Source: G963664115 sp965216035
GTDB taxonomy: Bacteria; Acidobacteriota; Terriglobia; 20CM-2-55-15
Direction: 5' to 3'
Length of the DNA stretch: 64,000 nt
NCBI GenBank assembly: GCA_965216035.1
Contig: CBDCFM010000021.1
Location: 1,054,001-1,118,000 of the forward strand
The position numbers and the translations under genes are program-made. The notes beneath the pieces are model-generated. The model had not been told where the DNA came from. It ran no database searches and worked only from the letters and a program-made list of their open reading frames with translations. Shown here piece by piece: positions 41,782 through 50,823 of this stretch; position 1 is the first letter of the stretch; each line of letters opens with the position of its first letter.

Positions 41782-42669
41782 ATGAATAGTGTAGATCGAG
41801 CCAGAATCATGGGAACTCTGTGTCTGTGGGTAGCCATGCTGGTCTGTGTGCCAGCGATGGGTCAAACCACTGATTTTTCCGGGGAATGGTCGGAGCGGAG
41901 TCACGAGGACAACTGGGATCGGAGGGGGGGGGGGCCTGCCCGTCCCCCCAGTGTGGCGGTCCTGCCCTGGGCGACTATCTCGGGTTTGCGCTGACCGATG
42001 CGGGCCGACACCGCCGATGCTTTGGAGTGGGGACTGCCCGAATTCCAGTGCCGCCCGCATCCCGTCCCTTACGTTTGGCGTGCTGCCGGGAACGTGCGGA
42101 TCAATAAAGAAATCGACCCGGTTTCACGGCAACTCGTGGCCTACCATGTCAACTGGGTCCGGTCCCTGGACCGGACCATTTACATGGACGGCCGCCCCCA
42201 TCCTCCTGAATATGCGGCGCACACCTGGGAAGGTTTCTCGACGGGTCAGTGGGATGGGAATACTCTGGTCGTGACAACCACCCACCTTAAAGAGAGTTAT
42301 CTCCGGCGCAATGGCGTGAAGTTCACCGACGCCGCCACAGTGACCGAATATTTGACCCGGCACGGTGATCTCCTCACGGTCGTTGCGATTATAGAAGATC
42401 CTGTGTATCTGGCAGAACCCTGGGTCTTTTCGGTCAGTTATGTGCAGGATACGCACACGGAGCTGATTTTCTATCCCTGCTCGGTCGTGGAAGGCGTGAA
42501 TATCTCTCCCGAGGTCCCACACTTCCTGCCTGGAGCGAACCCGTATCTCACCGATTGGACCGCCCAGTTTGGGATACCCGAAGAGGCCGCGAGGGGCTAT
42601 CGCGGAACTCTGTATCCGGAATACCAGATGGAGATTGAGGCGTCATCTTCCGGCGGGGGCTCGAATTGA
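41782..42669 (+). pseudogene. Frameshifted acidobacterial secreted protein (type C), broken at an 11-G tract
   Basis: It starts at the ATG at 41782 (GAGGGAG upstream) with a signal peptide MGTLCLWVAMLVCVPAMGQ, then DFSGEWSERSHEDNWDRRGG. At a run of 11 G (41924-41934) the family sequence leaves the frame by one base: the expected continuation PALGDYLGFALTDAGR is in another frame. It returns to the first frame at MRADTADALEWGLPEFQCR near 41998, consistent with an 11-bp deletion inside a duplicated GATGCGGGCC word. The remainder (YMDGRPHPPEY, GQWDGNTLVVTTTHL, DAATVTEYLTRHGD, VYLAEPW) is intact to 42669. Read straight, the frame stops at a TGA at 41992-41994, three bases before an ATG, so only reinitiation could make the C-terminal part. 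Confidence 0.8.
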
Positions 42670-42701
42670 TCGCACTCTTGAAGCAGGAGATTACCAGAAA
42701 G

Positions 42702-43826
42702 ATGTTCAAACCCGCGATGGTTATGCGGTTGATCGTCGCCACCGCTGCGGTCGCCGGATCTGCCGGGTTGGCGGTGGGGTCGGCGACTCCGGGGGCTCAG
42801 AATGCGACCGGTCCCGCAATTGATGTGCTGCCCGTGCGCGGGAACGTGTACATGCTGATTGGCGCCGGCGGAAATATCACCGTATCCGTCGGCCGGGATG
42901 GCGCATTGCTGGTGGACACCGGGTCCGGGCAGATGACCGATTCGGTTGTCGAGACGGTCAAGCGACTGATCACCGCCGTCACAGCCTCACCCCTTCCCGC
43001 TTCAACCTGTGTGGGTCCGAGTTGCCCCGGCGTCTTCAGCGCTTTCGGATGGTCGAGCCCGGAATTCAATGGGACCACGGTCGCACGGGCGCCTGCCAAA
43101 CCCATTCGCTACATTATCAACACCAGCATCGATGCGGAGCATACAGGTGGGAATGGAACCCTCCGCTTGGCAGGGACGTCGCTCACCGGAGGCAATGTCG
43201 TTGGAGCAATCTCGGATGCCGGTGAGGGCGCAGCGATCCTGGCCCATGACAACGTGCTCGTGCGGATGAGCGAGCAGGCTTACGGAGACGGATCGATATC
43301 AACCGACGCGTTGCCGACGGAGACTTATCTGGAGGACTCTTATAAACTGAGCCATTTCTTTAACGGCGAGGGTGTGCAGCTGTTTCACCTTCCCGCGGCC
43401 CATACCGATGGCGATACGATGGTCTGGTTCCGCTATTCCGATGTGATCAGCGCCGGTGACATCTATTCGACTACGAGCTATCCGCTTATCGACATCGACG
43501 CTGGCGGCAGCATTCAGGGAATTCTTGACGGTTTGAACCGTATCCTCGATGTTGCCTACGCCGAGTTCAGATCGCAGGGTGGAACGATGATTATTCCGGG
43601 TCACGGAAGACTCAGTGATGTGGGAGACGTTGCCAACTATCGCAACATGATGGCGATCATTCGCGACCGTGTTCAGGACATGATTCAGAAAGGGATGACG
43701 CTGGACCAGGTGAAGGCGACCAGGCCAACCTTGGACTATGATGGACGGTACGGCTCCGACACCGGTTCCTGGACAACCGATATGTTTCTTGAGGCCGTGT
43801 TTCAGAACCTTTCGCAGAGCCAATAG
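42702..43826 (+). CDS. Metallo-beta-lactamase-fold protein with degenerate metal motif
   Basis: About 374 residues with a signal segment (MRLIVATAAVAGSAGLAVGS). The fold is evident: IDVLPVRGNVYMLIGAGGN, GRDGALLVDTGSGQM, then YIINTSIDAEHTGGN at the HxHxDH position, FHLPAAHTDGDTMVWF, VISAGDIYS and IPGHGRLS. In the first motif only the last His remains (S-x-D-x-E-H in place of H-x-H-x-D-H), while the later His and Asp residues are kept. A one-metal or non-hydrolytic role is possible. The start is uncertain: an ATG at 42702 lies before the signal, and a TTG at 42666 overlaps the preceding stop. It sits within the second secreted-protein cluster. Confidence 0.85.
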   Translation: MFKPAMVMRLIVATAAVAGSAGLAVGSATPGAQNATGPAIDVLPVRGNVYMLIGAGGNITVSVGRDGALLVDTGSGQMTDSVVETVKRLITAVTASPLPASTCVGPSCPGVFSAFGWSSPEFNGTTVARAPAKPIRYIINTSIDAEHTGGNGTLRLAGTSLTGGNVVGAISDAGEGAAILAHDNVLVRMSEQAYGDGSISTDALPTETYLEDSYKLSHFFNGEGVQLFHLPAAHTDGDTMVWFRYSDVISAGDIYSTTSYPLIDIDAGGSIQGILDGLNRILDVAYAEFRSQGGTMIIPGHGRLSDVGDVANYRNMMAIIRDRVQDMIQKGMTLDQVKATRPTLDYDGRYGSDTGSWTTDMFLEAVFQNLSQSQ

Positions 43827-43942
43827 GGCATCCAGACGCTGGGGAGAACCTGGACGGAATTCGAGCCTGCGGCAACGCTAGCCTCAGTGGTGGCATTGTT
43901 ACTGTCGAAGAAGATCAATCGTTTTCATCGGAGGACCCACGC

Positions 43943-44338
43943 ATGAAAGATAAATTAGCCCCGGCCCTGGTCGCGCTGTTTTTGCTCGGGTCGACGGCGT
44001 ACGGCCACCACTCCCTGGGCGCGACGTACGATCAGGGATCGGAGGTCACCCTTGAAGGAAAACTAGTCCGGTTTCTGTTTCGCAATCCGCATGCTTTCGT
44101 TCACGTCGAGGCTCCAGACGCCGATGGAGAGATGCAGCGATGGGCCGTGGAATGGGGCGGCGCAACGCAGCTTGCGGGCCAGGGTGTGACACGCGATACG
44201 TTCAAGATCGGAGATCATGTGATCATCATGGGAAATCCTTCGCGAACGATCACGGACCACAGGGTGAAAATGAATACGCTCTACCGAACCGAAGATGGAT
44301 TCGGGTGGGGCACACGACCAGGGGAAGTCGTCGAATAA
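43943..44338 (+). CDS. DUF6152 family exported protein
   Basis: 131 residues with signal peptide (LAPALVALFLLGSTAYG) followed immediately by HHSLGATYDQGSEVTLEG, then FRNPHAFVHVEAPDADGE, WGGATQLAGQGVTRDTFKIGD and VKMNTLYRTEDGFGWG. It is the most divergent of the three DUF6152 paralogues here: it keeps the His-His start and the NPHxF/W motif but replaces GTPNxLxRRG by GGATQLAGQG. Its function is unknown. It lies between the MBL-like protein and another secreted protein, all rightward. Confidence 0.87.
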   Translation: MKDKLAPALVALFLLGSTAYGHHSLGATYDQGSEVTLEGKLVRFLFRNPHAFVHVEAPDADGEMQRWAVEWGGATQLAGQGVTRDTFKIGDHVIIMGNPSRTITDHRVKMNTLYRTEDGFGWGTRPGEVVE

Positions 44339-44389
44339 GCCAAACGTCACGTAGCGCCTACGAGTCGTTACGCTACAGCTGGATGAACC

Positions 44390-45178
44390 ATGAAAAAGAG
44401 ATCACTGTGGAGACTGACCCCGGCACCCGCGTTCATTGCAGCGTGCCTGCTCCTGACATACCCTATTGCAGGCACGACGCAGAACCGCGGGGGTGGGGGC
44501 CCGCGCCCGCGCCCGGGTAGCCAGTTTGAGACCGCTCAGGAAGCCGCACCGATTGATCTGACTGGATCCTGGGTCTCCGTGATCACCGAAGATTGGCGCG
44601 TCCGCATGATCACGCCGCCGAGGGGTTACTACGAATCCGTTCCACTCAACCCCGAAGGTCGCCGTGTTGCCGATTCCTGGGATCCGGAAGAAGATGAAGC
44701 CAACGATCAGGCATGCAAGGCTTATGGTGGGGCAGCCATCATGCGAGTTCCCGGACACTTGCGTATTCGTTGGGACGACCCGGATCTGTTGAGGATGGAT
44801 ACGGATGCCGGGATGCAGACGCGACTGTTTCGTTTCTCCCCGAAGACAGCGGGTGAACGGACCTGGCAGGGAGATTCTGCCGCAGAGTGGGAATACGCCG
44901 ATACTGCTCGCGGAGCTCCGCTCAAGGGCAACCTCAAGGTGGTTACGAACAACATGCGAACGGGATACCTGCGCAAGAACGGGGTTCCATACAGCGAAAA
45001 CGCGGTTGTGACCGAATATTATGACCTGATCACCGGGCCGTCTGGCGAGGAATGGCTCGTCGTGCTGACGGAAGTAACCGATCCCCTGTATCTGGTCGCC
45101 CCGTTCATTACGAGTACGCAGTTTAAGAGGCTACCTGGCGATACCGAGTGGAACCCCACACCCTGCGCTGTCCGATGA
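44390..45178 (+). CDS. Acidobacterial secreted protein of unknown function (type D)
   Basis: 262 residues with signal (FIAACLLLTYPIAGTTQ) and a Gly/Pro/Arg linker. The mature part opens with IDLTGSWVSVITEDWRVRM and TPPRGYYESVPLNPEGR, and continues ACKAYGGAAIMRVPGHLRI, MDTDAGMQTRLFRF and YLRKNGVPYSENAVVTEYYD. The YLRKNG and VTEYY phrases are shared with the type C gene at 41782, so the two are distant paralogues. Such proteins occur in clusters in Acidobacteriota. No enzymatic motif is visible. It follows the DUF6152 gene by 51 bp. Confidence 0.84.
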   Translation: MKKRSLWRLTPAPAFIAACLLLTYPIAGTTQNRGGGGPRPRPGSQFETAQEAAPIDLTGSWVSVITEDWRVRMITPPRGYYESVPLNPEGRRVADSWDPEEDEANDQACKAYGGAAIMRVPGHLRIRWDDPDLLRMDTDAGMQTRLFRFSPKTAGERTWQGDSAAEWEYADTARGAPLKGNLKVVTNNMRTGYLRKNGVPYSENAVVTEYYDLITGPSGEEWLVVLTEVTDPLYLVAPFITSTQFKRLPGDTEWNPTPCAVR

Positions 45179-45283
45179 AGATCCAGGCGATCATAAACAA
45201 TTCAAAAAGCCGGAACGCTTGATCCGAAATCGCGTTAGAGACGTCTAAGAGTAAGACGGCGGGATTAAGGAGGGCGCGTTCAC

Positions 45284-45514
45284 ATGGTTAAGAATTTCAT
45301 TCCAAACTGTGACTTCTGCGGCCATGAAATTCCGTTGGAACAACATACACGAAGAAATGTTCCGGCTCAAGGCATCGAGTTGCTGATCGTAGCGCTGGGA
45401 AATTCCGATTCCGACCTTGAGTTCACTCAGAAGCCGGATGGGACTGTCGATCTCGATACCTGCCTCGATTGCTACACTCGGTTGGCCTTCAAATACTCCC
45501 AATCAGTCAATTGA
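45284..45514 (+). CDS. Small four-cysteine zinc-ribbon-like protein
   Basis: 76 residues, no signal peptide. Two CxxC knuckles (CDFCGHEIP at the N-terminus and CLDCYTRL near the C-terminus) about 50 residues apart suggest a treble-clef or zinc-ribbon fold. AAGGAGGG lies well placed before the ATG. No family is recognised. It ends about 55 bp before the IS21 left-end repeats. Confidence 0.7.
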   Translation: MVKNFIPNCDFCGHEIPLEQHTRRNVPAQGIELLIVALGNSDSDLEFTQKPDGTVDLDTCLDCYTRLAFKYSQSVN

Positions 45515-45570
45515 CGGGCCGAGCGGGAGGTCCACCCGGCCATGCTGCGTTGTAGGTGGGTATTCCGCTG

Positions 45571-45631
45571 ATCGTGAACACCAGTTCCGGAATCATGAAC
45601 ACCGATTCCGGCCATCGTGAACACTCGCCGG
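45571..45631. repeat. IS21 left-end repeats (three copies)
   Basis: Three about 20-bp copies: ATCGTGAACACCAGTTCCGG at 45571, then a copy at 45591-45611 and another at 45612-45631. The second differs at one base from the reverse complement of the commonest right-end unit. They are the likely transposase binding sites. About 375 bp between these repeats and istB hold no further gene that I can see. Confidence 0.75.
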
Positions 45632-46007
45632 AGCGAAGCGACGGGTTAGCGTCTCAGTTTATTCCTTCAGAGTCCAGGTTTTCCCTGTTTTAGTCCTTTC
45701 CAAAATTATTGTGATAAATCGCCGCCGGCCTGTGTGTAACTGTGCGAAAGCCGGGAGCGTTTTTCGCGGAGGCTTTTGCAAGCAGCGGTGGAAATGATCA
45801 AGAGAAAGTCGGCCGAAGGCCACCATTCCCATTTGCACGGCTGCGGCAGTTTCCACAGGCCCCGTGCCCTGCGTGAGGCGCGCGTTCCGCGCCCGGACCC
45901 GGATTCCCGCACTTCCTTCGCGCGAGGATTGCGCAGGAGCGACGATTGGGTCCGGGGCCGGCCTGGGTACCCCCTGGCGGCGGCGTGTGGATGCATCGGT
46001 GCGCCGA

Positions 46008-46766
46008 TCATCGGGACTCCTTCAACGTCTTGGGTTGGGTCTTGGTTTGCCGCATCGATGCCCCTTTCAGTTCGATACGGTGCGCATTGTGGAGGAGGCG
46101 ATCGCAGATGGCGTCGGCCTGGTTCGGGTCGCCAATGACGCCGTGCCAGTCGGGGACCGGGAGCTGGCTGGCGATCAAGATGGCGGAACGTTCGCTCCGT
46201 TCCTCGACGACTTCGATCAGGTCCCGGCGTTCAGCGTCGCGCAGCGGGGCCAGGAGCCAGTCGTCGATGGCCAGCAGATCGGTTTTGGCCAGACGGGCCA
46301 GGACTCGGGTGTAGGAGCCGTCGCCACGGCCGACCGCCAGTTGGTGCAAGAGCCGAGGCATGCGGACGTAGGTGGCGTTAAAACCCCGCCGGCAGGCGCG
46401 TTCGACGAAAGCCGAAGCCAGAAAACTCTTTCCGATGCCGATCGGACCGGTGATGAGAAGATTGTGCCGGTCTTGGATCCACCCGCAGGAGCCCAGGGCG
46501 AGGACTTGGGAACGGTCCAGACGGCGACGATGTTTGAAGTCGACGTTTTCCAGCGATGCCGTCGCGTCGCGCAGCTTCGCCGCGCGCAGGCGTCGGGTGA
46601 GCTTGCGGTGCTCCCGGGCCGTCCACTCCTCATCCACCAGTAGGCCCAGACGTTCCTCGAAGCCGAGATCCGTGTACTGATTCGAGCGGCGTTGCTGCTC
46701 CAGGGCCTCGACCATGGCCGATAGCTTCATCTGGTTCATCTTCTCCAGGGTTTGTTCCATTAGCAT
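46008..46766 (-). CDS. istB: IS21 transposition helper ATPase IstB
   Basis: 252 residues. Its AAA+ Walker A is LLITGPIGIGKSFLASAF (GPxGxGKS), its Walker B region is KTDLLAIDDWLLAPL, and sensor 1 follows in ERSAILIASQLPVPDW; the N-terminal helical domain reads LEKMNQMKLSAMVEALEQQ. IstB assembles on DNA and activates IstA. The start codon overlaps the istA stop region (ATG at 46766, istA TAA at 46760), the classical IS21 coupling. Confidence 0.95.
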   Translation of the reverse strand: MLMEQTLEKMNQMKLSAMVEALEQQRRSNQYTDLGFEERLGLLVDEEWTAREHRKLTRRLRAAKLRDATASLENVDFKHRRRLDRSQVLALGSCGWIQDRHNLLITGPIGIGKSFLASAFVERACRRGFNATYVRMPRLLHQLAVGRGDGSYTRVLARLAKTDLLAIDDWLLAPLRDAERRDLIEVVEERSERSAILIASQLPVPDWHGVIGDPNQADAICDRLLHNAHRIELKGASMRQTKTQPKTLKESR

Positions 46767-48316
46767 GAGTGCGTCTCCTCGGGGTCCGCATAGTAGGCGG
46801 CGCCGCGAATGTTGTCGTGATGGGGCGTCGGTGGGGTTTCGGTGTCCCCGAAAGGCAACCGGTCCTGGGCCGACGACAGGATGTTCTTGACGGTGCGGTA
46901 GCTATAGGACTGCAAGTGCAGCGCCCGCGCACTGGCGGCTTCGAGCCGCTCGGCGCCGGAGCGGCGACCTAGACTCATCAATCCCAGGCAGGCCCGGTAC
47001 CCCTGTTCCGGATGCGGCCACCGTTTCATGATCTCCTCGACCAGGCGGCCGGTCTTGGGGCCAGTTTTCTCCGCCCAACTAATCAGCCGGGACGGTGTCC
47101 ATTCCGCATGGGCCCGATGGGCACTGGGCATATGTTCGGACAGAGTCGACGGCTTGTGATCGTAGCGACGGCGATGGGACGTCACGCGCCGGCCTTTGTA
47201 GTAGACCTCGACAATGGACGCCGTGTAACGCGCTTCCACCCTCTCATGGATCAACTGGCAGGGCACGCTGTAAGGATGGCGGTCCACGGTAATGTGGTAA
47301 TCGATGCTGACACGACAGTCCTTCCACTCGGCCTGTTCATACCGGTTGGTCGGGAGGGGCTGTAATGCCGGTCGATCCAGCCGCTCGTAGAGTTCCAGGC
47401 GGGATACTCGAAGCTTCTGCATCGGCCGCTGGTTCAGTTCCACCAGCAACTCTCGAATGGCTCCGTTCAAGTCGGCCAGACTGAAGAACGTGCGATTCCG
47501 GATCCTGGCCAGGATCCACCGCTGTGCGACCAGGACGGTCGATTCAACTTTCGCTTTGTCCCGAGCTTTCCGCGGCCGGGCCGGTATGACAACGGCGCCG
47601 TAGTGTTCGGCCTCATCCTGGTAGGTACGGTTGACGCCTGCTTCATAGCGGCAGGGCTGGGTAATGGCACTCTTGAGTTGGTCGGGAACCCAGATCCGGC
47701 TCGATCCGCCGAAGAACTCCACCATGCGGATATGCACGCCGACCCAATCGGGGAGTTTCTGGCTCGGTGTCGCTTCCGCGTAGGTGTAACCGCTGGCGCC
47801 CAGAACAGCGACGAACAACTCGACTGGAATAGCTTTGCCCGTCCGTGGATCCGTCAGCTGTGGCCGTTTGCCGGAAAAGTCGATGAAGGTCTTCTCTCCG
47901 GCGCGGTGCACCTGTCGCATCGAGGGCTTCAATTTCTGGGCCCAACGCCGGTAGATCTCACAGAACTGGCTGTAGGCATATCCCTTTGGATTCGCTTCTC
48001 GGTACTCTTCCCACAGCAGGTGCAGGGTGACTCCAACACGCTTCAACTCCTGGTGGATCCGTTCTACATCCGGAGCCACCCGTTCCCGGGAGCCCGGTCC
48101 CGCGCGGGGAAACAGCCGCGCTTCAAGCGCTGCCTCGTCCAGGTCTTCGGGCAGCGGCCATTCCAGTCCGGCCTGCTTGGCCCGTCCCAAGTAGTCCGCA
48201 ACGGTGCCCAAGCCCACGCGACATGCGCTGGCGATCGCCCGGTGGCTGAGCTGTTGGTCGTGTTTGAGTCGTAGAATCTCGCGTATCTGTCTCATCGGTA
48301 GTCGTTTCGTTGCCAT
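46760..48316 (-). CDS. istA: IS21 transposase IstA
   Basis: About 518 residues. An N-terminal helix-turn-helix (QLSHRAIASACRVGLGTVADYL) is followed by the DDE core: Asp in GEKTFIDFSGKRPQL, Asp in RIWVPDQLKSAITQP and Glu in RPRKARDKAKVESTVL. The C-terminal Mu-transposase beta barrel (DCRVSIDYHITVDRHPYSVP) is complete. AGGAGG lies six bases before the ATG at 48316. It is intact. Confidence 0.95.
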   Translation of the reverse strand: MATKRLPMRQIREILRLKHDQQLSHRAIASACRVGLGTVADYLGRAKQAGLEWPLPEDLDEAALEARLFPRAGPGSRERVAPDVERIHQELKRVGVTLHLLWEEYREANPKGYAYSQFCEIYRRWAQKLKPSMRQVHRAGEKTFIDFSGKRPQLTDPRTGKAIPVELFVAVLGASGYTYAEATPSQKLPDWVGVHIRMVEFFGGSSRIWVPDQLKSAITQPCRYEAGVNRTYQDEAEHYGAVVIPARPRKARDKAKVESTVLVAQRWILARIRNRTFFSLADLNGAIRELLVELNQRPMQKLRVSRLELYERLDRPALQPLPTNRYEQAEWKDCRVSIDYHITVDRHPYSVPCQLIHERVEARYTASIVEVYYKGRRVTSHRRRYDHKPSTLSEHMPSAHRAHAEWTPSRLISWAEKTGPKTGRLVEEIMKRWPHPEQGYRACLGLMSLGRRSGAERLEAASARALHLQSYSYRTVKNILSSAQDRLPFGDTETPPTPHHDNIRGAAYYADPEETHSC

Positions 48317-48385
48317 CAAGGCCCTCCTGTGCTTCAGGAGAACCTAAAAGCTCCAAACTTCGCTACCGACGAGTGATCACGATGG

Positions 48386-48502
48386 CCGGAATCGGTGTTC
48401 AGGATCACCGGAATCACTGTTCAGGATCCCGGAATCCGCGTTCACGATCCCGGAATCGGTGTTCACGATGGATCGGAATCAGTGTTCAGGATGGTCCGGA
48501 AT
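48386..48502. repeat. IS21 right-end repeats (at least five copies)
   Basis: Five or six successive copies of a unit like CCGGAATCGGTGTTCACGAT, with variants CACTGTTCAGGAT, CCGCGTTCACGAT and CAGTGTTCAGGAT, inverted relative to the left end. The stretch from here to 48660 holds no gene. Confidence 0.75.
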
Positions 48503-48660
48503 ACGCAGTAGGGGCGCAGGCTCCTCAACGAGTCTTTCATTAGTCCTGCGACAGGCCATCGATATGCCGAGGTCGCCTTCGTTGCCTACGCCTTGTCTGG
48601 GCCGTCGTCTGGAGGGCTCTCGGTATCGCTGTCGTCATTTTCGACAGTGAGATGTGGGGG

Positions 48661-49155
48661 TCAGAAGTTCACGACTGGGGCTGTTTCCGTCCCAGCTACG
48701 GCGTCTAAAAATTCCCGCTGATCGAATACCGTCATGCTGGCGATGATGCGCCCCGCCATCGCGTCAGGAATGATCGGTTCGAGTCCGAAACCGACTTCTA
48801 TCCACACCCGCCGGTCTTCTATGGCCGCCAGCAGCAGTGCGCCGTTGTCTTCACCGACTTGTCCTATGCCCCAGCGTTCGAAAAGGCGATTGGAAAAATC
48901 GGAGATCTCCCCGCCTTCAAGCGAACTCAGTGTGACCACCGCAATCTGGGCTCCCGTTTTCTGTTCCAGCTCTCTAAGCAGAGTTTCAATGGAACTGGCT
49001 TCCCCTCCGATGACGCCGGCGAAATCATTGACCAGGCCCTGGAAGGCAAGCCCTTCGAGGAGCGCATCTGACTGGAACGCTCCGGCAGGCAAAGCCAGGA
49101 GCAGGCAGAGGATGAATTGGATCGTGATGCGGTGCGTAAACTTTGATTCTAGCAA
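48661..49155 (-). CDS. TPM-domain exported protein, probably C-terminally truncated
   Basis: 164 residues with a signal segment (IQFILCLLLALPAGAFQS). The TPM domain (YgcG / repair-of-photosystem family) is clear: LVNDFAGVIGGEASSIETLL, ELEQKTGAQIAVVTLSSLEG, FSNRLFERWGIGQVGEDNG, LLLAAIEDRRVWIEVGFGLE and IIPDAMAGRIIASM. After that the expected helix and membrane tail are replaced by 25 unrelated residues ending PVVNF, so the gene probably lost its 3' end; the IS21 right end is 160 bp further. No ATG fits the start; a TTG is assumed. The role would be in envelope protein quality control, but it may be inactive. Confidence 0.7.
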   Translation of the reverse strand: MLESKFTHRITIQFILCLLLALPAGAFQSDALLEGLAFQGLVNDFAGVIGGEASSIETLLRELEQKTGAQIAVVTLSSLEGGEISDFSNRLFERWGIGQVGEDNGALLLAAIEDRRVWIEVGFGLEPIIPDAMAGRIIASMTVFDQREFLDAVAGTETAPVVNF

Positions 49156-49304
49156 CCATTGAGAACGGCCGCCGCCCTCACCCCGGCCCGAGTGTTCCCA
49201 GCGATGGCCCTGTTCGCTCCTAGAAGTTGTCCCAACGATGAAGAAAACTTCAACCCATGTGGCTGAGGATTCGAGTAGGATAGTTTTCCAACGGGAGGCC
49301 GACT

Positions 49305-49586
49305 ATGAAGGCGATTTGGAATGGCGTGGTCATTGCCGAAAGCGGGGAAACGATCGAGGTGGAAGGTAATCACTATTTTCCCCCCGACGCGATCGGACGC
49401 GAGTACCTTCGAGATAACAGTACCCACACAACGTGCCCATGGAAAGGCCAGGCGAGTTACTACGATGTCGTCGTTAACGGGGAAACCAACGCGGGTGCAG
49501 CCTGGTATTATCCCGAGACCCTGGAGGCTGCCAACAACATCCGCAACTACGTCGCTTTCTGGAACGGCGTCGACGTCACTGAGTAG
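49305..49586 (+). CDS. DUF427 family protein
   Basis: 93 residues matching DUF427 over the full length: MKAIWNGVVIAESGETIEVEG, NHYFPPDAI, HTTCPWKGQASYYDVVVNG, AAWYYPETLEAANNIRNYVA and FWNGVDV. The conserved CPWKG loop and the WYYPxP-type motif are present. These are small beta-rich cytoplasmic proteins of unknown enzymatic role. GGGAGG precedes the ATG. Confidence 0.93.
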   Translation: MKAIWNGVVIAESGETIEVEGNHYFPPDAIGREYLRDNSTHTTCPWKGQASYYDVVVNGETNAGAAWYYPETLEAANNIRNYVAFWNGVDVTE

Positions 49587-50065
49587 CCAGTACGCCATGC
49601 GAACCCGATAACGGATACCGGCATGGGTTCGAGGCCGTGACCGCCAGGTCGCGGGTGCCGTCTTCGCCGAGATGTGCGCCCTTGCTTGGCCCTTAGTGTG
49701 GCCCGTCGTCTGGCCAAAAGGCTTCGAGAAGCTCCATTCAGGATTTGAATTTCATCGGCTTGCCATCCTGAATCGTGTTGCCGATTCTCTCCATCCGCAC
49801 AATGGGGAGGAGCCCGCCTGACGACGATGCCACATTCTTCTGACTAAGAATTCAAAAACTCTTCAAATGACACCAACTTGGTGTTTACCTCTCTGATGTG
49901 CGCGAGGCCTGCGTGAGGCATGATGCGGTGGGTGGCCATTCAGAGATCATGTTCGGGTTTGCCCGTTGAAGGAGGGTAGGTTGACCGGAGCCACAGTATT
50001 TGCAGAGGTGGCCCATTCCCGCCCGATTCCTGACCGACTCCCCTATTTCGATGGAAGCGGGTCCG
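49587..50065. other. Intergenic region; nothing recognised
   Basis: 479 bp between convergent genes. It contains AT-rich spans near 49840-49880 but no credible gene, RNA or terminator that I can support. Confidence 0.35.
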
Positions 50066-50335
50066 CTAATTACAGATCTTACACGCCCGGTACCCGGCGG
50101 CGATTGCCTCCGGCAGGTCATTAAATACCCGCGTCAATTTTTTCGAGTCGTAATATCGACAGCCGGCCTGGTGGAGTGTCTTCGAATTATGGCTCCCACG
50201 GTAAATCCCCGCACCGGCCTGTCCGGTCTGTCCATCCTTTTTCCTGCGGGCTGACTTGTGAAGCAGTACACTCGCACCCGCTGCGCCTGCGGCCGTAGCG
50301 ACGACGGCGATTACGAGTTTCTTGGTCTTTCCCAT
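50066..50335 (-). CDS. Small membrane-anchored protein with Ada-type metal-binding domain
   Basis: 89 residues: an N-terminal anchor (KLVIAVVATAAGAAGASVLL), a basic linker, then IYRGSHNSKTLHQAGCRYYD followed by FNDLPEAIAAGYRACKICN. The pattern G-x-x-x-S-K-x-x-H-x-x-x-C with EAIAAGYRxCKxC is the Ada-like metal-binding fold that occurs at the C-terminus of secreted nucleases and other proteins. The His and three Cys could hold zinc. Here it is attached to a single membrane helix with no enzyme domain. Confidence 0.75.
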   Translation of the reverse strand: MGKTKKLVIAVVATAAGAAGASVLLHKSARRKKDGQTGQAGAGIYRGSHNSKTLHQAGCRYYDSKKLTRVFNDLPEAIAAGYRACKICN

Positions 50336-50823
50336 AGTACGGCGGATGTTATAGGACGCGGCTCAGAAGATCAAAGGGTATGCCCACGTGTCCCCGGTTC
50401 CCGTGTGGGTGGGTGCGATCAGGGAAGAGTTTCCAGCGTCTCGTCAGTTCCGGCGAATGAAGGGGAAACGAAGTCGGCGCGCTTGTCCTTCTCCAACCGG
50501 TCGTATGCGGTGATTCGGGTGCGAAAGAATCGGGGCCGTGGCAGCTGAGGCAATCGCTCATGAAGACCGGACATATCAATTATGGTGACCACCCGGCCCA
50601 GCAGCTTCTCTCGCAGATCGGAACTTCCGGAGTCGCTCTGCCCCATCGTAGACTGGTAATGTGAAATCGGACTCTCTAAAATGACGTGAGCTTCCTGCCT
50701 TGATTTTGAGCAGCCAGAGATTTCACGTGATTGTTTTGGCCTGGGCCCCTTCATTCAAGAGATGGGGTCTCAGTTTGGTGAAGCGTCCGGCCGCAGTGCA
50801 GCCTTCATAAGGCCCGTTGTTTT
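50336..50823. other. Region upstream of cysD; nothing recognised
   Basis: 488 bp between divergent genes. Open frames on the minus strand (up to 111 codons) have no ribosome binding site and no recognisable protein features. A sulfate- or O-acetylserine-responsive promoter could lie here but I see no defined motif. Confidence 0.35.

Larger units (their letters stand above)
45571..48502. mobile_element. IS21-family insertion sequence
   Basis: About 2.9 kb carrying overlapping istA and istB on the minus strand, bounded by arrays of about 20-bp repeats based on CCGGAATCGGTGTTCACGAT: three copies on the left (45571-45631) and at least five in inverse orientation on the right (48386-48502). This multi-repeat end structure is typical of IS21. 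Both genes are open, so the element may be active. The outermost base of each end cannot be fixed by eye. Confidence 0.88.

Noticed and set aside
50419..50754. A 111-codon minus-strand frame upstream of cysD
   Set aside because: It has no ribosome binding site, no domain and no conserved-looking features.
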